Below are positions 30,508 to 37,756 of a stretch of 64,000 nucleotides of DNA, one piece after another (within the stretch, counting starts at the first letter, position 1; each line of letters opens with the position of its first letter). The DNA is from Methylobacterium hispanicum. GTDB taxonomy: Bacteria > Pseudomonadota > Alphaproteobacteria > Rhizobiales > Beijerinckiaceae. The stretch covers positions 1 to 64,000 of the forward strand of contig NZ_BPQO01000012.1 of assembly GCF_022179285.1 (NCBI RefSeq), given 5' to 3'. The translations under genes were made by a program, and so were the position numbers. The notes beneath the pieces are model-generated. The model had not been told where the DNA came from. It did not search any database and saw nothing but the letters and a program-made list of their open reading frames with translations.

Positions 30508-31644
30508 CTACGCCGCGACGGCGTCGAGGATGCGCGGGATCGCCGTGCGCATCCTGAAGAAGCCGCGCGTCGCGTGCGGCCAACTCGCCTCGTCCCAGGT
30601 TCGGCGCAGCCGCAGAACCCCGGCCGGCAGATTCGAGGCGCTCGGCCCGACCGGTGCCCAAGCACCAACCACCGGAAGGTCGCTGGACCAGCCGGCATCC
30701 GCCGGCATGGCCGGGCAGGCGAAGTGCGCCCCCGCTCGGGCCAGGGCGTCCGCCATCGCCGCCGCGTCGGCTGCCCGCACCGCCTCGCTCGCGCCCGGTG
30801 CGTGGGCCAGCAGCCCGCCGACGCATACGACGCGGGCGGGGTCGAGCGGCAGGCTCTCCGGGTGCAGGTCGTCGAGATGGATCAGCAAGGCGACCGAGCC
30901 GGCAGGAAGCGGGTCGGCCGGTGCCAGCGGCACTGTCGGGGCGATCTCGACCTCGCTCAGCGGGGCGGCCCGCTCATCGAGACCGACCGGATCGAAGCGG
31001 CCATCGGTGTGGCGGCGGATGTTCTCGGCACGGGCGAGGTAGTGCTTGCCACGCGTGTGCAGTCCCGCCACCCATCGCCAGGACAGGGTGTTCGAGGCCG
31101 GATCGCCATCGAGCAGGTGGCGCAGGAAGAAGTCGGCACCGAGCGCCCAGGGCAGGCGCAGGGTGAAGATCCAGATCGAGGCGAACCACATCCGCGCGTG
31201 GTTGTGCAGCCAGCCGGTCTCGACGAGTTCGCGCGCCCAGTCGTCGAAGCCCTCGATGCCCGTGCGTCCCGCCACCGCCCGCTCGTAGGCGCGGCGCAAC
31301 CCGGACGCGGTGGCAAGCTGCTCCTCGCCCGCGGCGACGAGGCGGAGATAGTCGGCCCAGATCGCCGGGTGCGTCTCGAGATAGCCCTTGAAGTAGGTCC
31401 GCCAGAACACCTCCGAGATGAATTTCTCCGCGGCTCCGCCATGCGCCTCCCGGGCTCGGGCGACGATCTCCTGCTCGGTGGTCAGCCGGCGTCGCAGGTA
31501 GGGCGAGAGCGCCGATGTCGTCGTCTCCGCGTCCGGACCGGGTGCGATGTTGCGCTCGGCCGCGTAGTGTGGCCCGAGCCGGTCGGTGATGGCGGCGAGA
31601 CGAGCGAGGCCGGCCTCGCGGGTCATGGGAAAGGCGCGATCCAT
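30508..31644 (-). CDS. photolyase-like FAD-binding protein, N-terminal antenna domain absent
   Basis: 378 residues. Residues about 1-225 match the FAD-binding helical domain of DNA photolyases and cryptochromes: 'WRTYFKGYLETHP', 'GWLHNHARMWFASIWIFTL', 'NTLSWRWVAGLHTRGKHYLA'. The usual N-terminal alpha/beta antenna domain is missing. Instead, about 140 residues follow the FAD part ('VALLIHLDDLHPE', 'LPVVGAWAPVGPSASNLPAG'), which could be a relocated Rossmann-like domain. The start codon was chosen at 31644; upstream in-frame sequence looks non-coding. Light-driven DNA repair is plausible, though other roles cannot be excluded. Confidence 0.7.
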   Translation of the reverse strand: MDRAFPMTREAGLARLAAITDRLGPHYAAERNIAPGPDAETTTSALSPYLRRRLTTEQEIVARAREAHGGAAEKFISEVFWRTYFKGYLETHPAIWADYLRLVAAGEEQLATASGLRRAYERAVAGRTGIEGFDDWARELVETGWLHNHARMWFASIWIFTLRLPWALGADFFLRHLLDGDPASNTLSWRWVAGLHTRGKHYLARAENIRRHTDGRFDPVGLDERAAPLSEVEIAPTVPLAPADPLPAGSVALLIHLDDLHPESLPLDPARVVCVGGLLAHAPGASEAVRAADAAAMADALARAGAHFACPAMPADAGWSSDLPVVGAWAPVGPSASNLPAGVLRLRRTWDEASWPHATRGFFRMRTAIPRILDAVAA

Positions 31645-31906
31645 GCCGCCCAGGTAGAGCGCTGCAGAGCCGGGCTCACGCCCTGCGACCTTGCGACCGT
31701 CCGCGGCGCATCGGCCGCGGGCTGATACCGGCAGGTCCGGACATCGACCTCGTAGGCGCAGGCCTGTCACCCGACGCGGTGCCGCAGGCAGTCGCGGTCG
31801 TGGAGGCCCCGTCGTCCGCAGGGCGTCAACGCGATTGTGATGCGGCGCCCCCGGCGATCGCGCAGAGGGCTCGCGCCGTGCGAGATTGCGAGACCAGTCC
31901 GTGTAG

Positions 31907-32242
31907 CGGGGCCCGGCGGACGACGACCCTGCCTGGGACGCCATCACCGATCACACGGCCGGCGGCTCGAAGGTGAAGAGCGCGATGACGCACGGCACCG
32001 TTCGGGCCGGCAAGGTCTCGGCGGAGGGCGGCGCGCGCACGCTCACCGTGAGCTACGGCAAGGACGGTGGTGCGAAGACGATCGTCGTGCCCTCGGATGC
32101 GCCGATCGTCGCCTTCGAGCCGGCCGGCAAGCAGGGGCTTGTCCCCGGCGCGAAGGTCTTCGCCGTGGTGGCCAAGGATGGCGGCAAGACCGACGGAAAG
32201 CTCGTCGCGGTGGGCAGGGACGGCTTGACGCCTCCCATGTGA
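31907..32242 (+). pseudogene. 3' remnant of a GTV/GxxV-repeat periplasmic protein often labelled 'metal ABC transporter permease'
   Basis: Only a GTG (31973) could start a frame of about 90 residues, yet coding-like sequence begins just after a stop at 31904 ('WDAITDHTAGGSKVKSAMTH'). The C-terminal part ('TLTVSYGKDGGAKTIVVP', 'DAPIVAFEPAGKQGLVPGA') matches the last half of a family of about 170-200-residue exported proteins made of two similar beta modules. The first module and signal peptide are missing. It abuts the photolyase-like gene head to head. Most likely a decayed fragment; if translated it would be cytoplasmic and incomplete. Confidence 0.5.
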
Positions 32243-32601
32243 TCGGAGCCTCGAACGAGGCCGTTTCGGGGGGCTGGCGTTCGTCCGGACGCTCTCGCCT
32301 TCGACAGGCGCTGGGCGGCCATCGCGCCGCCCTTGCCGCCCGGACCCGCTGGCTGCGCCTGCGCCGATCGGACGGCGATCCTGAAGGGTCAGCGCATATC
32401 CGGGAGGATCGGCGGCGATGCGTCGGCGGCTCGGCGAACCGGGATCGCCCGCATCCCTGGACGGGGTTGGGAGCGGGTCGCCCGGTTCCGGGCGCGGCGC
32501 GAGAGCCCGCCCCATTCGGACGCTCTGGCCGAGCACGTCGCGGCGACTGGGCTTGTCGGCCGGCGACCCGTTCGATTTTTTAAGCATCGCCGGGACGCAA
32601 G

Positions 32602-32632
32602 GCTGAAACTTTCCCACCCCTGGCCTCCGTAG
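32602..32632 (+). promoter_or_regulatory. candidate ECF-type promoter of the fasciclin gene
   Basis: Upstream of the fasciclin ATG, a TGAAAC element is followed 18 bases later by CGTAG. The arrangement resembles ECF sigma promoters (GAAAC / CGT type) and would let the ECF sigma factor encoded at 33998-34555 drive this gene. Between it and the start codon lies a small GGGGC / GCCCC hairpin. Confidence 0.3.
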
Positions 32633-32675
32633 GGGCTCGCGACGCCCCCATAGGGCGCACCTCCAGGGAGACACC

Positions 32676-33227
32676 ATGTCCACGACCCTTCTCCGCCTCG
32701 CTCTCGGCCTCGCTCTCGTGGCCGCCACCCCGGCTCTGGCCAAGAATCCGATGGTCGGCGGCGCGCCGATGTTCGCGAGCAAGACCATCGTCGAGAACGC
32801 GGTCAATTCGAAGGACCACACCACGCTGGTCGCCGCCGTGAAGGCCGCGGGCCTCGTCGACACGCTGTCGGGCCCCGGCCCTTTCACCGTGTTCGCGCCG
32901 ACCAACGCGGCCTTCGGCAAGCTGCCGCCGGGCACGGTCGAGACGCTGGTCCAGCCGCAGAACAAGGCCCAGCTCACCGGCATCCTGACCTACCACGTGG
33001 TGCCGGGCACCTACACGTCGAAGGAGCTGATGAAGCTGGTCCGACAGGGCGGCGGCGAGGCCACGCTGAAGACCGCACAGGGCGAGCCGCTCACCGTGGC
33101 GATGGCGCGCGGCGGCAAGGGCCTGACCGTGACCGACACCAAGGGCAACACCGCCCGTGTCACCATCGCCAACGTGATGCAGTCGAACGGCGTGATCCAC
33201 GTCATCAACGGCGTGCTGATGCCCTGA
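32676..33227 (+). CDS. secreted fasciclin-domain protein
   Basis: 183 residues. It has a signal peptide (1-22) and one fasciclin (FAS1) domain (about 35-180), with the conserved 'FTVFAPTNAAFGKLPPGTVE' and 'ILTYHVVPGTYTSKEL' boxes and 'GVIHVINGVLMP' at the C-terminus. FAS1 proteins are extracytoplasmic and involved in adhesion. A good ribosome site (GGGAG) precedes the ATG. It is convergent with an anti-sigma/sigma pair, the arrangement of the mycobacterial MPT70/83-RskA-SigK regulon, suggesting it is the target of that sigma factor. The hairpin after it is shared. Confidence 0.88.
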   Translation: MSTTLLRLALGLALVAATPALAKNPMVGGAPMFASKTIVENAVNSKDHTTLVAAVKAAGLVDTLSGPGPFTVFAPTNAAFGKLPPGTVETLVQPQNKAQLTGILTYHVVPGTYTSKELMKLVRQGGGEATLKTAQGEPLTVAMARGGKGLTVTDTKGNTARVTIANVMQSNGVIHVINGVLMP

Positions 33228-33237
33228 TCCCCTCCGA

Positions 33238-33265
33238 GCGGGCTCCGGCAGACGTCGGAGCCCGC
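33238..33265. terminator. bidirectional hairpin terminator
   Basis: A perfect 10-bp stem GCGGGCTCCG / CGGAGCCCGC with an 8-base loop, in the 39-base gap between the stops of the fasciclin gene (plus) and the anti-sigma gene (minus). Confidence 0.65.
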
Positions 33266-33266
33266 C

Positions 33267-34001
33267 TCACTCGCGCACGAGCTTGCCCGAATAGATGACC
33301 GGACCGGTCGGTACGCCGGTCGGCGAACCGCCCTTCGGCTCCACCGAGACCGCTAGGCTCATACCGTCCGCGTCCGCACGCAGGGCAGCCGGTATGGGCC
33401 GCCGGGCGACGCCCTCCGTGATGAGACCCAGGGAGCGCGGCGCGGCGCCTGCCCCCACGTACCAGAGCTCCAGGTTGCGGTCCGGCGGCGTCTCCGCGGC
33501 GAGGCTGCGGACCTGCACGGTGCCGCTGTCGAGATCGACCCGCACGATCAGAGCGGGCAGAGCGCCGCCGCGATCCACCACGGCGAGATACTGCCGCTCC
33601 GTGCCCGTGGGGCGCAGGCCGAGGGCCAGCCAGAGGGCCAGGCCGGCCGCGAGCGCGGTCGCCGCCCCCGCCGCGAGGCGCCAGTTTCGCACCTTGCGCT
33701 CCAGCCTCCGAATGCGCGCCCCACCATCGGCGGATACGGCTGCGGGCGCCTGCGCGATCCGCGCCTCGATCCCGTCCCACACGCCCGGGGCGGGTTCGAC
33801 GGCCCGGGGCGCGGCCGCGAGCGGTGAGAGCCGCACCTCCCACGCTGCTACCGCTGCGCGCAGGGACGCGTCGCGCTCCAGCGCCTCGGCGAAGGCGGCG
33901 CGCTCCTCGGCGGTCAGGGTGCCGAGCACGTACTCACCCGCCGCCCCGTCCCGATCTTCGTCCCAGAAAGGCACGGCGCCCGTTCGTGTCTCGCCGCTCA
34001 T
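33267..34001 (-). CDS. RskA-like anti-sigma factor
   Basis: 244 residues from the ATG at 34001, overlapping the sigma gene stop by ATGA. The N-terminal ~85 residues form the anti-sigma domain ('AGEYVLGTLTAEERAAFAEA', typical of the zinc-free RskA type); one membrane span follows at about 125-145 ('LAAGAATALAAGLALWLALG'). The periplasmic C-terminal domain (about 150-244) is a beta-rich RskA/anti-sigma-K domain ('NLELWYVGAGAAPRSLGLI'). It holds the partner sigma factor at the membrane until proteolysis or a signal releases it. Confidence 0.82.
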   Translation of the reverse strand: MSGETRTGAVPFWDEDRDGAAGEYVLGTLTAEERAAFAEALERDASLRAAVAAWEVRLSPLAAAPRAVEPAPGVWDGIEARIAQAPAAVSADGGARIRRLERKVRNWRLAAGAATALAAGLALWLALGLRPTGTERQYLAVVDRGGALPALIVRVDLDSGTVQVRSLAAETPPDRNLELWYVGAGAAPRSLGLITEGVARRPIPAALRADADGMSLAVSVEPKGGSPTGVPTGPVIYSGKLVRE

Positions 34002-34555
34002 GACGCCTCCAGGCAACCGCGCAGGCTGATGAGGCCACGACGCAGCCACGTCTTGATCGTATTGACCGGACGATCGTGCCGCGCCGCCAGCTCCTCGCGT
34101 GACCAGCCCTCGCAGTACGCCAGGAGGAGGCAGTCGCGTTGGCTGGGCTCGACGGCTTCGAGGCAATGCGCGAGGGCGTCTCGACGGGCGAGGTCTGCCT
34201 CGCCGTCGCGTGTGTCGGCGAGGCGCTCGAGCCAGTTCTCGTCGGCCTGTGTCAGACGCGCGGCCTTGTCCTGCCGGAGCCGATCGATCGCCTTGTGCCG
34301 GGCGATCGCACCGAGCCAGACGAGCGATGGGGCAGCCTGCGCATCATAGGTGGCTGCCCGCTGCCAGACGCGCACGAAGACCTCCTGCAGCGCATCCTCG
34401 GCCGCGCCCCGATCCCGCAGGATACGCAGGATGATCCCGAGAAGTTTCGGGGCGGTCGCGTCATAGAGTGCGCGCAGGGCTGTGCGGTCGCCCTCCGCCA
34501 CGGCCCTGATCAGCCGCGCAAGATCTGCGTCGGCAGGCGCCTTCAAAGTCGGCAC
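33998..34555 (-). CDS. ECF sigma factor, SigK-like
   Basis: 185 residues, with region 2 at about 15-90 ('LYDATAPKLLGIILRILRD', 'DALQEVFVRVWQ') and region 4 at about 130-180 ('SQRDCLLLAYCEGWSREELA', 'VNTIKTWLRRGL'). The start is GTG at 34555 behind GGGGGAG. It is translationally coupled to the anti-sigma gene. It is inferred to direct transcription of the fasciclin gene and its own operon; no copy of the candidate promoter was seen in front of it, so self-regulation is unproven. Confidence 0.85.
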   Translation of the reverse strand: MPTLKAPADADLARLIRAVAEGDRTALRALYDATAPKLLGIILRILRDRGAAEDALQEVFVRVWQRAATYDAQAAPSLVWLGAIARHKAIDRLRQDKAARLTQADENWLERLADTRDGEADLARRDALAHCLEAVEPSQRDCLLLAYCEGWSREELAARHDRPVNTIKTWLRRGLISLRGCLEAS

Positions 34556-34619
34556 GGCTCCCCCACCCGCCCAGAGCGATCCCGCTTATCCTGCGGGCTC
34601 CAGCGCCTCAACCGGCACG

Positions 34620-34994
34620 CTACGCCCCTCTGTGCACGAACGGGAGACCCGAGTCCTGAATCTCTGTCCGGGGCCAGTCGTACGCACTGACCTCAGGTCC
34701 CGGCAGGCCGTAACGGGTGGCTACCGCGGTGTAGTCCGGTTCGTTCATGCTGTTCGGCACCGTCCGGACGTTGGAGAGGAAGCCGCCATACCGCTGGACG
34801 TGCGGGATACGTTCGGGCCGGCCAAGCAGCCCCCGAGCCGTCTCGCGATTCCGGGCGAAGGCCGCGTCGGCGGAGCGGGCCATGGTCTCGGCATTGCGCG
34901 CCTCGACCCGGGCGACAGCCTCCGCCCCATCGATCTCCACAAGCCAGAGATGCGGGTCATGCCAAGCGAAGCGAGTTGAAACCGGCGCGCTGCC
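34620..34994 (-). pseudogene. N-terminal fragment of a prolyl oligopeptidase (S9A)
   Basis: The first part reads 'RFAWHDPHLWLVEIDGAEAV' then 'NRETARGLLGRPERIPHV', the conserved opening of prolyl-oligopeptidase-type peptidases, which normally exceed 650 residues. After about residue 60 the similarity ends and the frame stops at 34620. No in-frame ATG precedes the conserved block. The catalytic Ser/Asp/His part is absent, so this cannot be an active peptidase. It lies just beyond the ImmA gene stop, so it may mark an old junction. Confidence 0.5.
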
Positions 34995-35019
34995 GGATCC
35001 GACCGTGACCGAGTGCCGC

Positions 35020-35910
35020 CTACCGTCGCCCCGAGTGGAAGCGGTGACGCCAGCCCTCCTCCAGCCTGCGCTCCTCCGCGCTCTCCTCCGGGACGGGGTC
35101 CAGACGCAGCAGGATCATCGCGAAGCCGTTCGGCTGAAGATACACCTGCTCGTAGAGGGCCGGCGCGCGGAGGTCGCGCTTCACATCGATCCAGAGATCG
35201 GGAGAGGACGCGGCGATGTCGCTCGCGCTGTTCGGCCGATGCGGGCTGCCGTGATAGAGCGAGCCGGTCGAGACGGGGTCGCCGACCGCGCGGATGATCT
35301 CCGGGAAGGAGAGGCTGCGGTAGCACCGCTGCACCCGGCCTCTGCCCGTCACGACGATCGCGATCCGGGCGGGATGGTACTGTACGTAGACCCGAGCCGC
35401 CGTCTCCTTGCCGACCGCGAAGTCGCGCGCGAGCGCGAGAACGTGCTGCAGGTCGGGCTCGCGAAAGGCCGCCATCGCCCCCCGCAGCCGGTGCGGGGGC
35501 ATCAGAAGCAGGGTGGCGAAGCGGTTGGCCTCGACCTCCCTTTGCTGCCGCCCGTCGCCCGCTCTGGCCGTGGTGCGCAGCATGTCCGCACTCGTGCACA
35601 GGAACCGGCCGGGTTGATCTGGGACGTGGTGCGCCATCAGGAAATGGCCGAGTTCGTGAGCGATGGTGAAGCGGCGACGCGGTTCGCCTCCGCGCTTGAC
35701 GAGGATGGTGCCGTCTGACCGCTTCGCATCGGTCACGAGGCCACCCTCGAACCCGGGGGTGTCGAGATCCTCGATCTCGATGATGCCGAGGCGCGCGCAC
35801 AAGTCCTGGATCGGCACGGGCACTGAGAGGTTCGGCTCGGCCTCGAAGATGCGTTTGACGAGCGCCTCCGGTGAGCGCGCGTCCGCGAGGTCCTTCCTGC
35901 TGATCGGCAT
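35020..35910 (-). CDS. ImmA/IrrE-family metallo-endopeptidase
   Basis: 296 residues from the ATG at 35910 (GGAAGGGG upstream). The zinc motif His-Glu-Leu-Gly-His is at about residue 85 ('RFTIAHELGHFLMAHHVPD') and the third ligand Glu is in 'REVEANRFATLLLMPP' (about residue 130). These proteases often cleave a neighbouring HTH repressor to induce mobile elements or stress genes. Here no HTH gene precedes it and the long C-terminal part (about 160-296) is of unknown type. A role in mobile-element control or protein quality control is possible, not shown. Confidence 0.75.
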   Translation of the reverse strand: MPISRKDLADARSPEALVKRIFEAEPNLSVPVPIQDLCARLGIIEIEDLDTPGFEGGLVTDAKRSDGTILVKRGGEPRRRFTIAHELGHFLMAHHVPDQPGRFLCTSADMLRTTARAGDGRQQREVEANRFATLLLMPPHRLRGAMAAFREPDLQHVLALARDFAVGKETAARVYVQYHPARIAIVVTGRGRVQRCYRSLSFPEIIRAVGDPVSTGSLYHGSPHRPNSASDIAASSPDLWIDVKRDLRAPALYEQVYLQPNGFAMILLRLDPVPEESAEERRLEEGWRHRFHSGRR

Positions 35911-36103
35911 TCGCGCAGCCCCTTCCGTCCCTGGACCCATCCATCAGGCCGCCACGCGCCCGCGATGCCGAGATCGGATCGTGGGGAGTCTTTGCGGGCG
36001 ATGACCCGCCTTGCGTTCAGCAACGTGGTCCGGCCGACGTCCACGGCGTCTTCACCATCGCCCGGGTCCGCCAACCTGGTGTGCCGCCGCAGCGAGCACG
36101 CGC

Positions 36104-36286
36104 CTAACGCTTCTTACCCAACTCGGCGGCGATATCCTTCGTCATCCGGCCGACCTTCCGATGCGCTGCCGTAAGCTGGTCCTGCGTGACGCCCCATCGC
36201 TTCATCCAGAACTCGACAGCCTTGCGCTCCGACAGGTCAAGCCGGTCCTTATCGATGAAGCCACGCTTGTCCTTGAGGCCGGCCAT
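36104..36286 (-). CDS. DUF3606 protein
   Basis: A 60-residue, strongly basic protein: 'DKDRLDLSERKAVEFWMKRW' followed by 'VTQDQLTAAHRKVG'. This is the characteristic DUF3606 pattern (Glu/Tyr-Trp-x3-Phe/Trp-Gly-Val). The small proteins of this family are common in alphaproteobacteria, and their function is not known. It is a single gene between the ImmA gene and a 424-base gap. Confidence 0.8.
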   Translation of the reverse strand: MAGLKDKRGFIDKDRLDLSERKAVEFWMKRWGVTQDQLTAAHRKVGRMTKDIAAELGKKR

Positions 36287-36558
36287 GGGGATCCTGGTGG
36301 CTTGATGATGTGCGGTCTGGGATGGACCTGGCGGTTCCCCCGACGATGACGGTGGCGAAAGGATGCCGGGAACCGAGCTGATACGCCAAAGCGTCTAGCA
36401 CGTCGGTGTCTGGATGCGTATGGCCGAGGCCACAAGCGCTAGGCCGAGCGGCCGGTCCCACGGAGCCGAGCCAGCGGCCCGAACCGATTCCCCCCACGCA
36501 ATCGTCCACCGGGGTGCAGCGGCGCGCACTCCCAGCCGTCAGAACAAGTCCGCACGAG

Positions 36559-36583
36559 TCGTTCTTCTATAATGATAGAACGA
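36559..36583. promoter_or_regulatory. inverted repeat enclosing TATAAT
   Basis: TCGTTCT (36559-36565) and AGAACGA (36577-36583) are perfect inverse arms around an 11-base centre that contains a consensus -10 box TATAAT (36568-36573). No clear -35 is seen. It could be an operator over a promoter reading right, toward a 41-codon frame at 36598-36723. The 424-base gap around it holds no other convincing gene. Confidence 0.35.
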
Positions 36584-36597
36584 GCGCATCATTCTGC

Positions 36598-36723
36598 ATG
36601 AGCAAGCAGCTGCGCGAAAAACGAGCCTCAGGTGCTGCACTGCATTTGGTTTCGGCAAGCTGTCCGCTTGGAATAGGTCGGGAAGCATCGTCCATGCTTC
36701 ATGATGCCGATCAAGTCAGCTGA
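36598..36723 (+). CDS. possible 41-aa peptide
   Basis: A short frame 15 bases after the inverted repeat with TATAAT. It reads Met-Ser-Lys-Gln-Leu-Arg-Glu-Lys-Arg, then Ala/Ser/Leu-rich residues. It ends 12 bases inside the 3' end of the FkbM gene on the opposite strand. Support is only the possible promoter; it may be the decayed start of a longer gene. Confidence 0.15.
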   Translation: MSKQLREKRASGAALHLVSASCPLGIGREASSMLHDADQVS

Positions 36724-37508
36724 AACCGGCGAAGCAGAGTCAGATTGCAGGAATCGCACGCTGCTTTGAAGTCCGGCAGGCGCTCCCTGGGTACAAGGGC
36801 ATGATTCCAGGCGGCATTGTCGAACATCACCGCCCCGTCGTGGATCGCCATATCGGGCCGCAGGCGGAAATCCATGTAATCGACGCTGTGCAGGAACGCA
36901 CCGATGGCGGCGCGCTTGGCCGGACCGACCACCTCCGCGAAGATGATAGGTCGGTCTCGCAGGATCGTGTCGCGCGCGCCCCGCAGGAACGCGTGCTCGT
37001 GCCCCTCGATGTCGACCTTGATCACCCCGATCTGATCGGTGATCCCGATGTCGTCCAGCCGTTCGACCCGCACCGCGCAGACCGAATGGGCCGGCTGGAA
37101 ATCGGGCTCCAGCGACGCGCTCGTTTCGACGAGGCCGTGACCCGGGTCGGGCAGGTGGAGCGTCGCCGTTCCGGCCCTCTCGCTGAGCGCGACCTCGATC
37201 AGACGCACGCGCTCCGCCAATCCGTTGGCCAGGATGTTGCGCTTCAGAATCTCGACGACGGGCGGCAACGGTTCGAAGGCGATGATGGACCGATCGGGAG
37301 CGATCGCCCCGGCCATGACTGTGTAGACGCCCGTATTGGCTCCGACGTCGACGAAAATCCCCTCGGCACGAACCAGGGCCGCCATCATCAGCATCGGCAG
37401 GGGCGGCTCGTAGGAACCGCCGGCGATCTGCCGGGCCACGAGGTCCATGTCGTTCCGATTCTCGAGCTGAAACACGCGACCGGCGAAGCTAACCTCCACG
37501 AACGCCAT
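36711..37508 (-). CDS. FkbM-family SAM-dependent methyltransferase
   Basis: 265 residues from the ATG at 37508 with an AGGGA ribosome site. The SAM-binding motif I is 'GIFVDVGANTGVYTVMAG', followed by 'IIAFEPLPPVVEILKRN' (acidic ribose-binding residue) and 'VIKVDIEGHEHAFLRGA', the FkbM hallmark. FkbM enzymes O-methylate sugars or lipids, so together with the divergent giant glycosyltransferase it suggests cell-surface glycan modification. The divergent gap of 248 bases shows no clear promoter. Confidence 0.82.
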   Translation of the reverse strand: MAFVEVSFAGRVFQLENRNDMDLVARQIAGGSYEPPLPMLMMAALVRAEGIFVDVGANTGVYTVMAGAIAPDRSIIAFEPLPPVVEILKRNILANGLAERVRLIEVALSERAGTATLHLPDPGHGLVETSASLEPDFQPAHSVCAVRVERLDDIGITDQIGVIKVDIEGHEHAFLRGARDTILRDRPIIFAEVVGPAKRAAIGAFLHSVDYMDFRLRPDMAIHDGAVMFDNAAWNHALVPRERLPDFKAACDSCNLTLLRRFQLT

Positions 37509-37756
37509 GATCCCTGCTCGCCCGTCTGTGCTGCGCGTGAGGGCGACACGCGCGCCGCCGATCTCCGATCATCCTATTTGGGATCGGCTGGGGGAGCCAT
37601 GGGCTCGGCCCACGAAGCTCCGCGAAGTCGGTCGCGTTCGAGGCGGGCGGCCTGCTGATAGCCCCAAAGTGTGCACTCGTCCCCTCGACGGTGCCGATCC
37701 ACTGCTGCCATAGTGATCGGGTCAGGGTGTCCGATTTCTCGTAGCTCGGCGGCGTT

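Noticed and set aside
32333..32632. 99-codon plus-strand frame between the remnant and the fasciclin gene
   Set aside because: Arg/Pro-rich composition, no ribosome site, and it runs into the fasciclin promoter region; the 433-base gap shows no convincing gene.
36249..36509. 86-codon minus-strand frame overlapping the DUF3606 start
   Set aside because: It overlaps a recognised gene in another frame and has no recognisable domain, although the middle part is somewhat protein-like.
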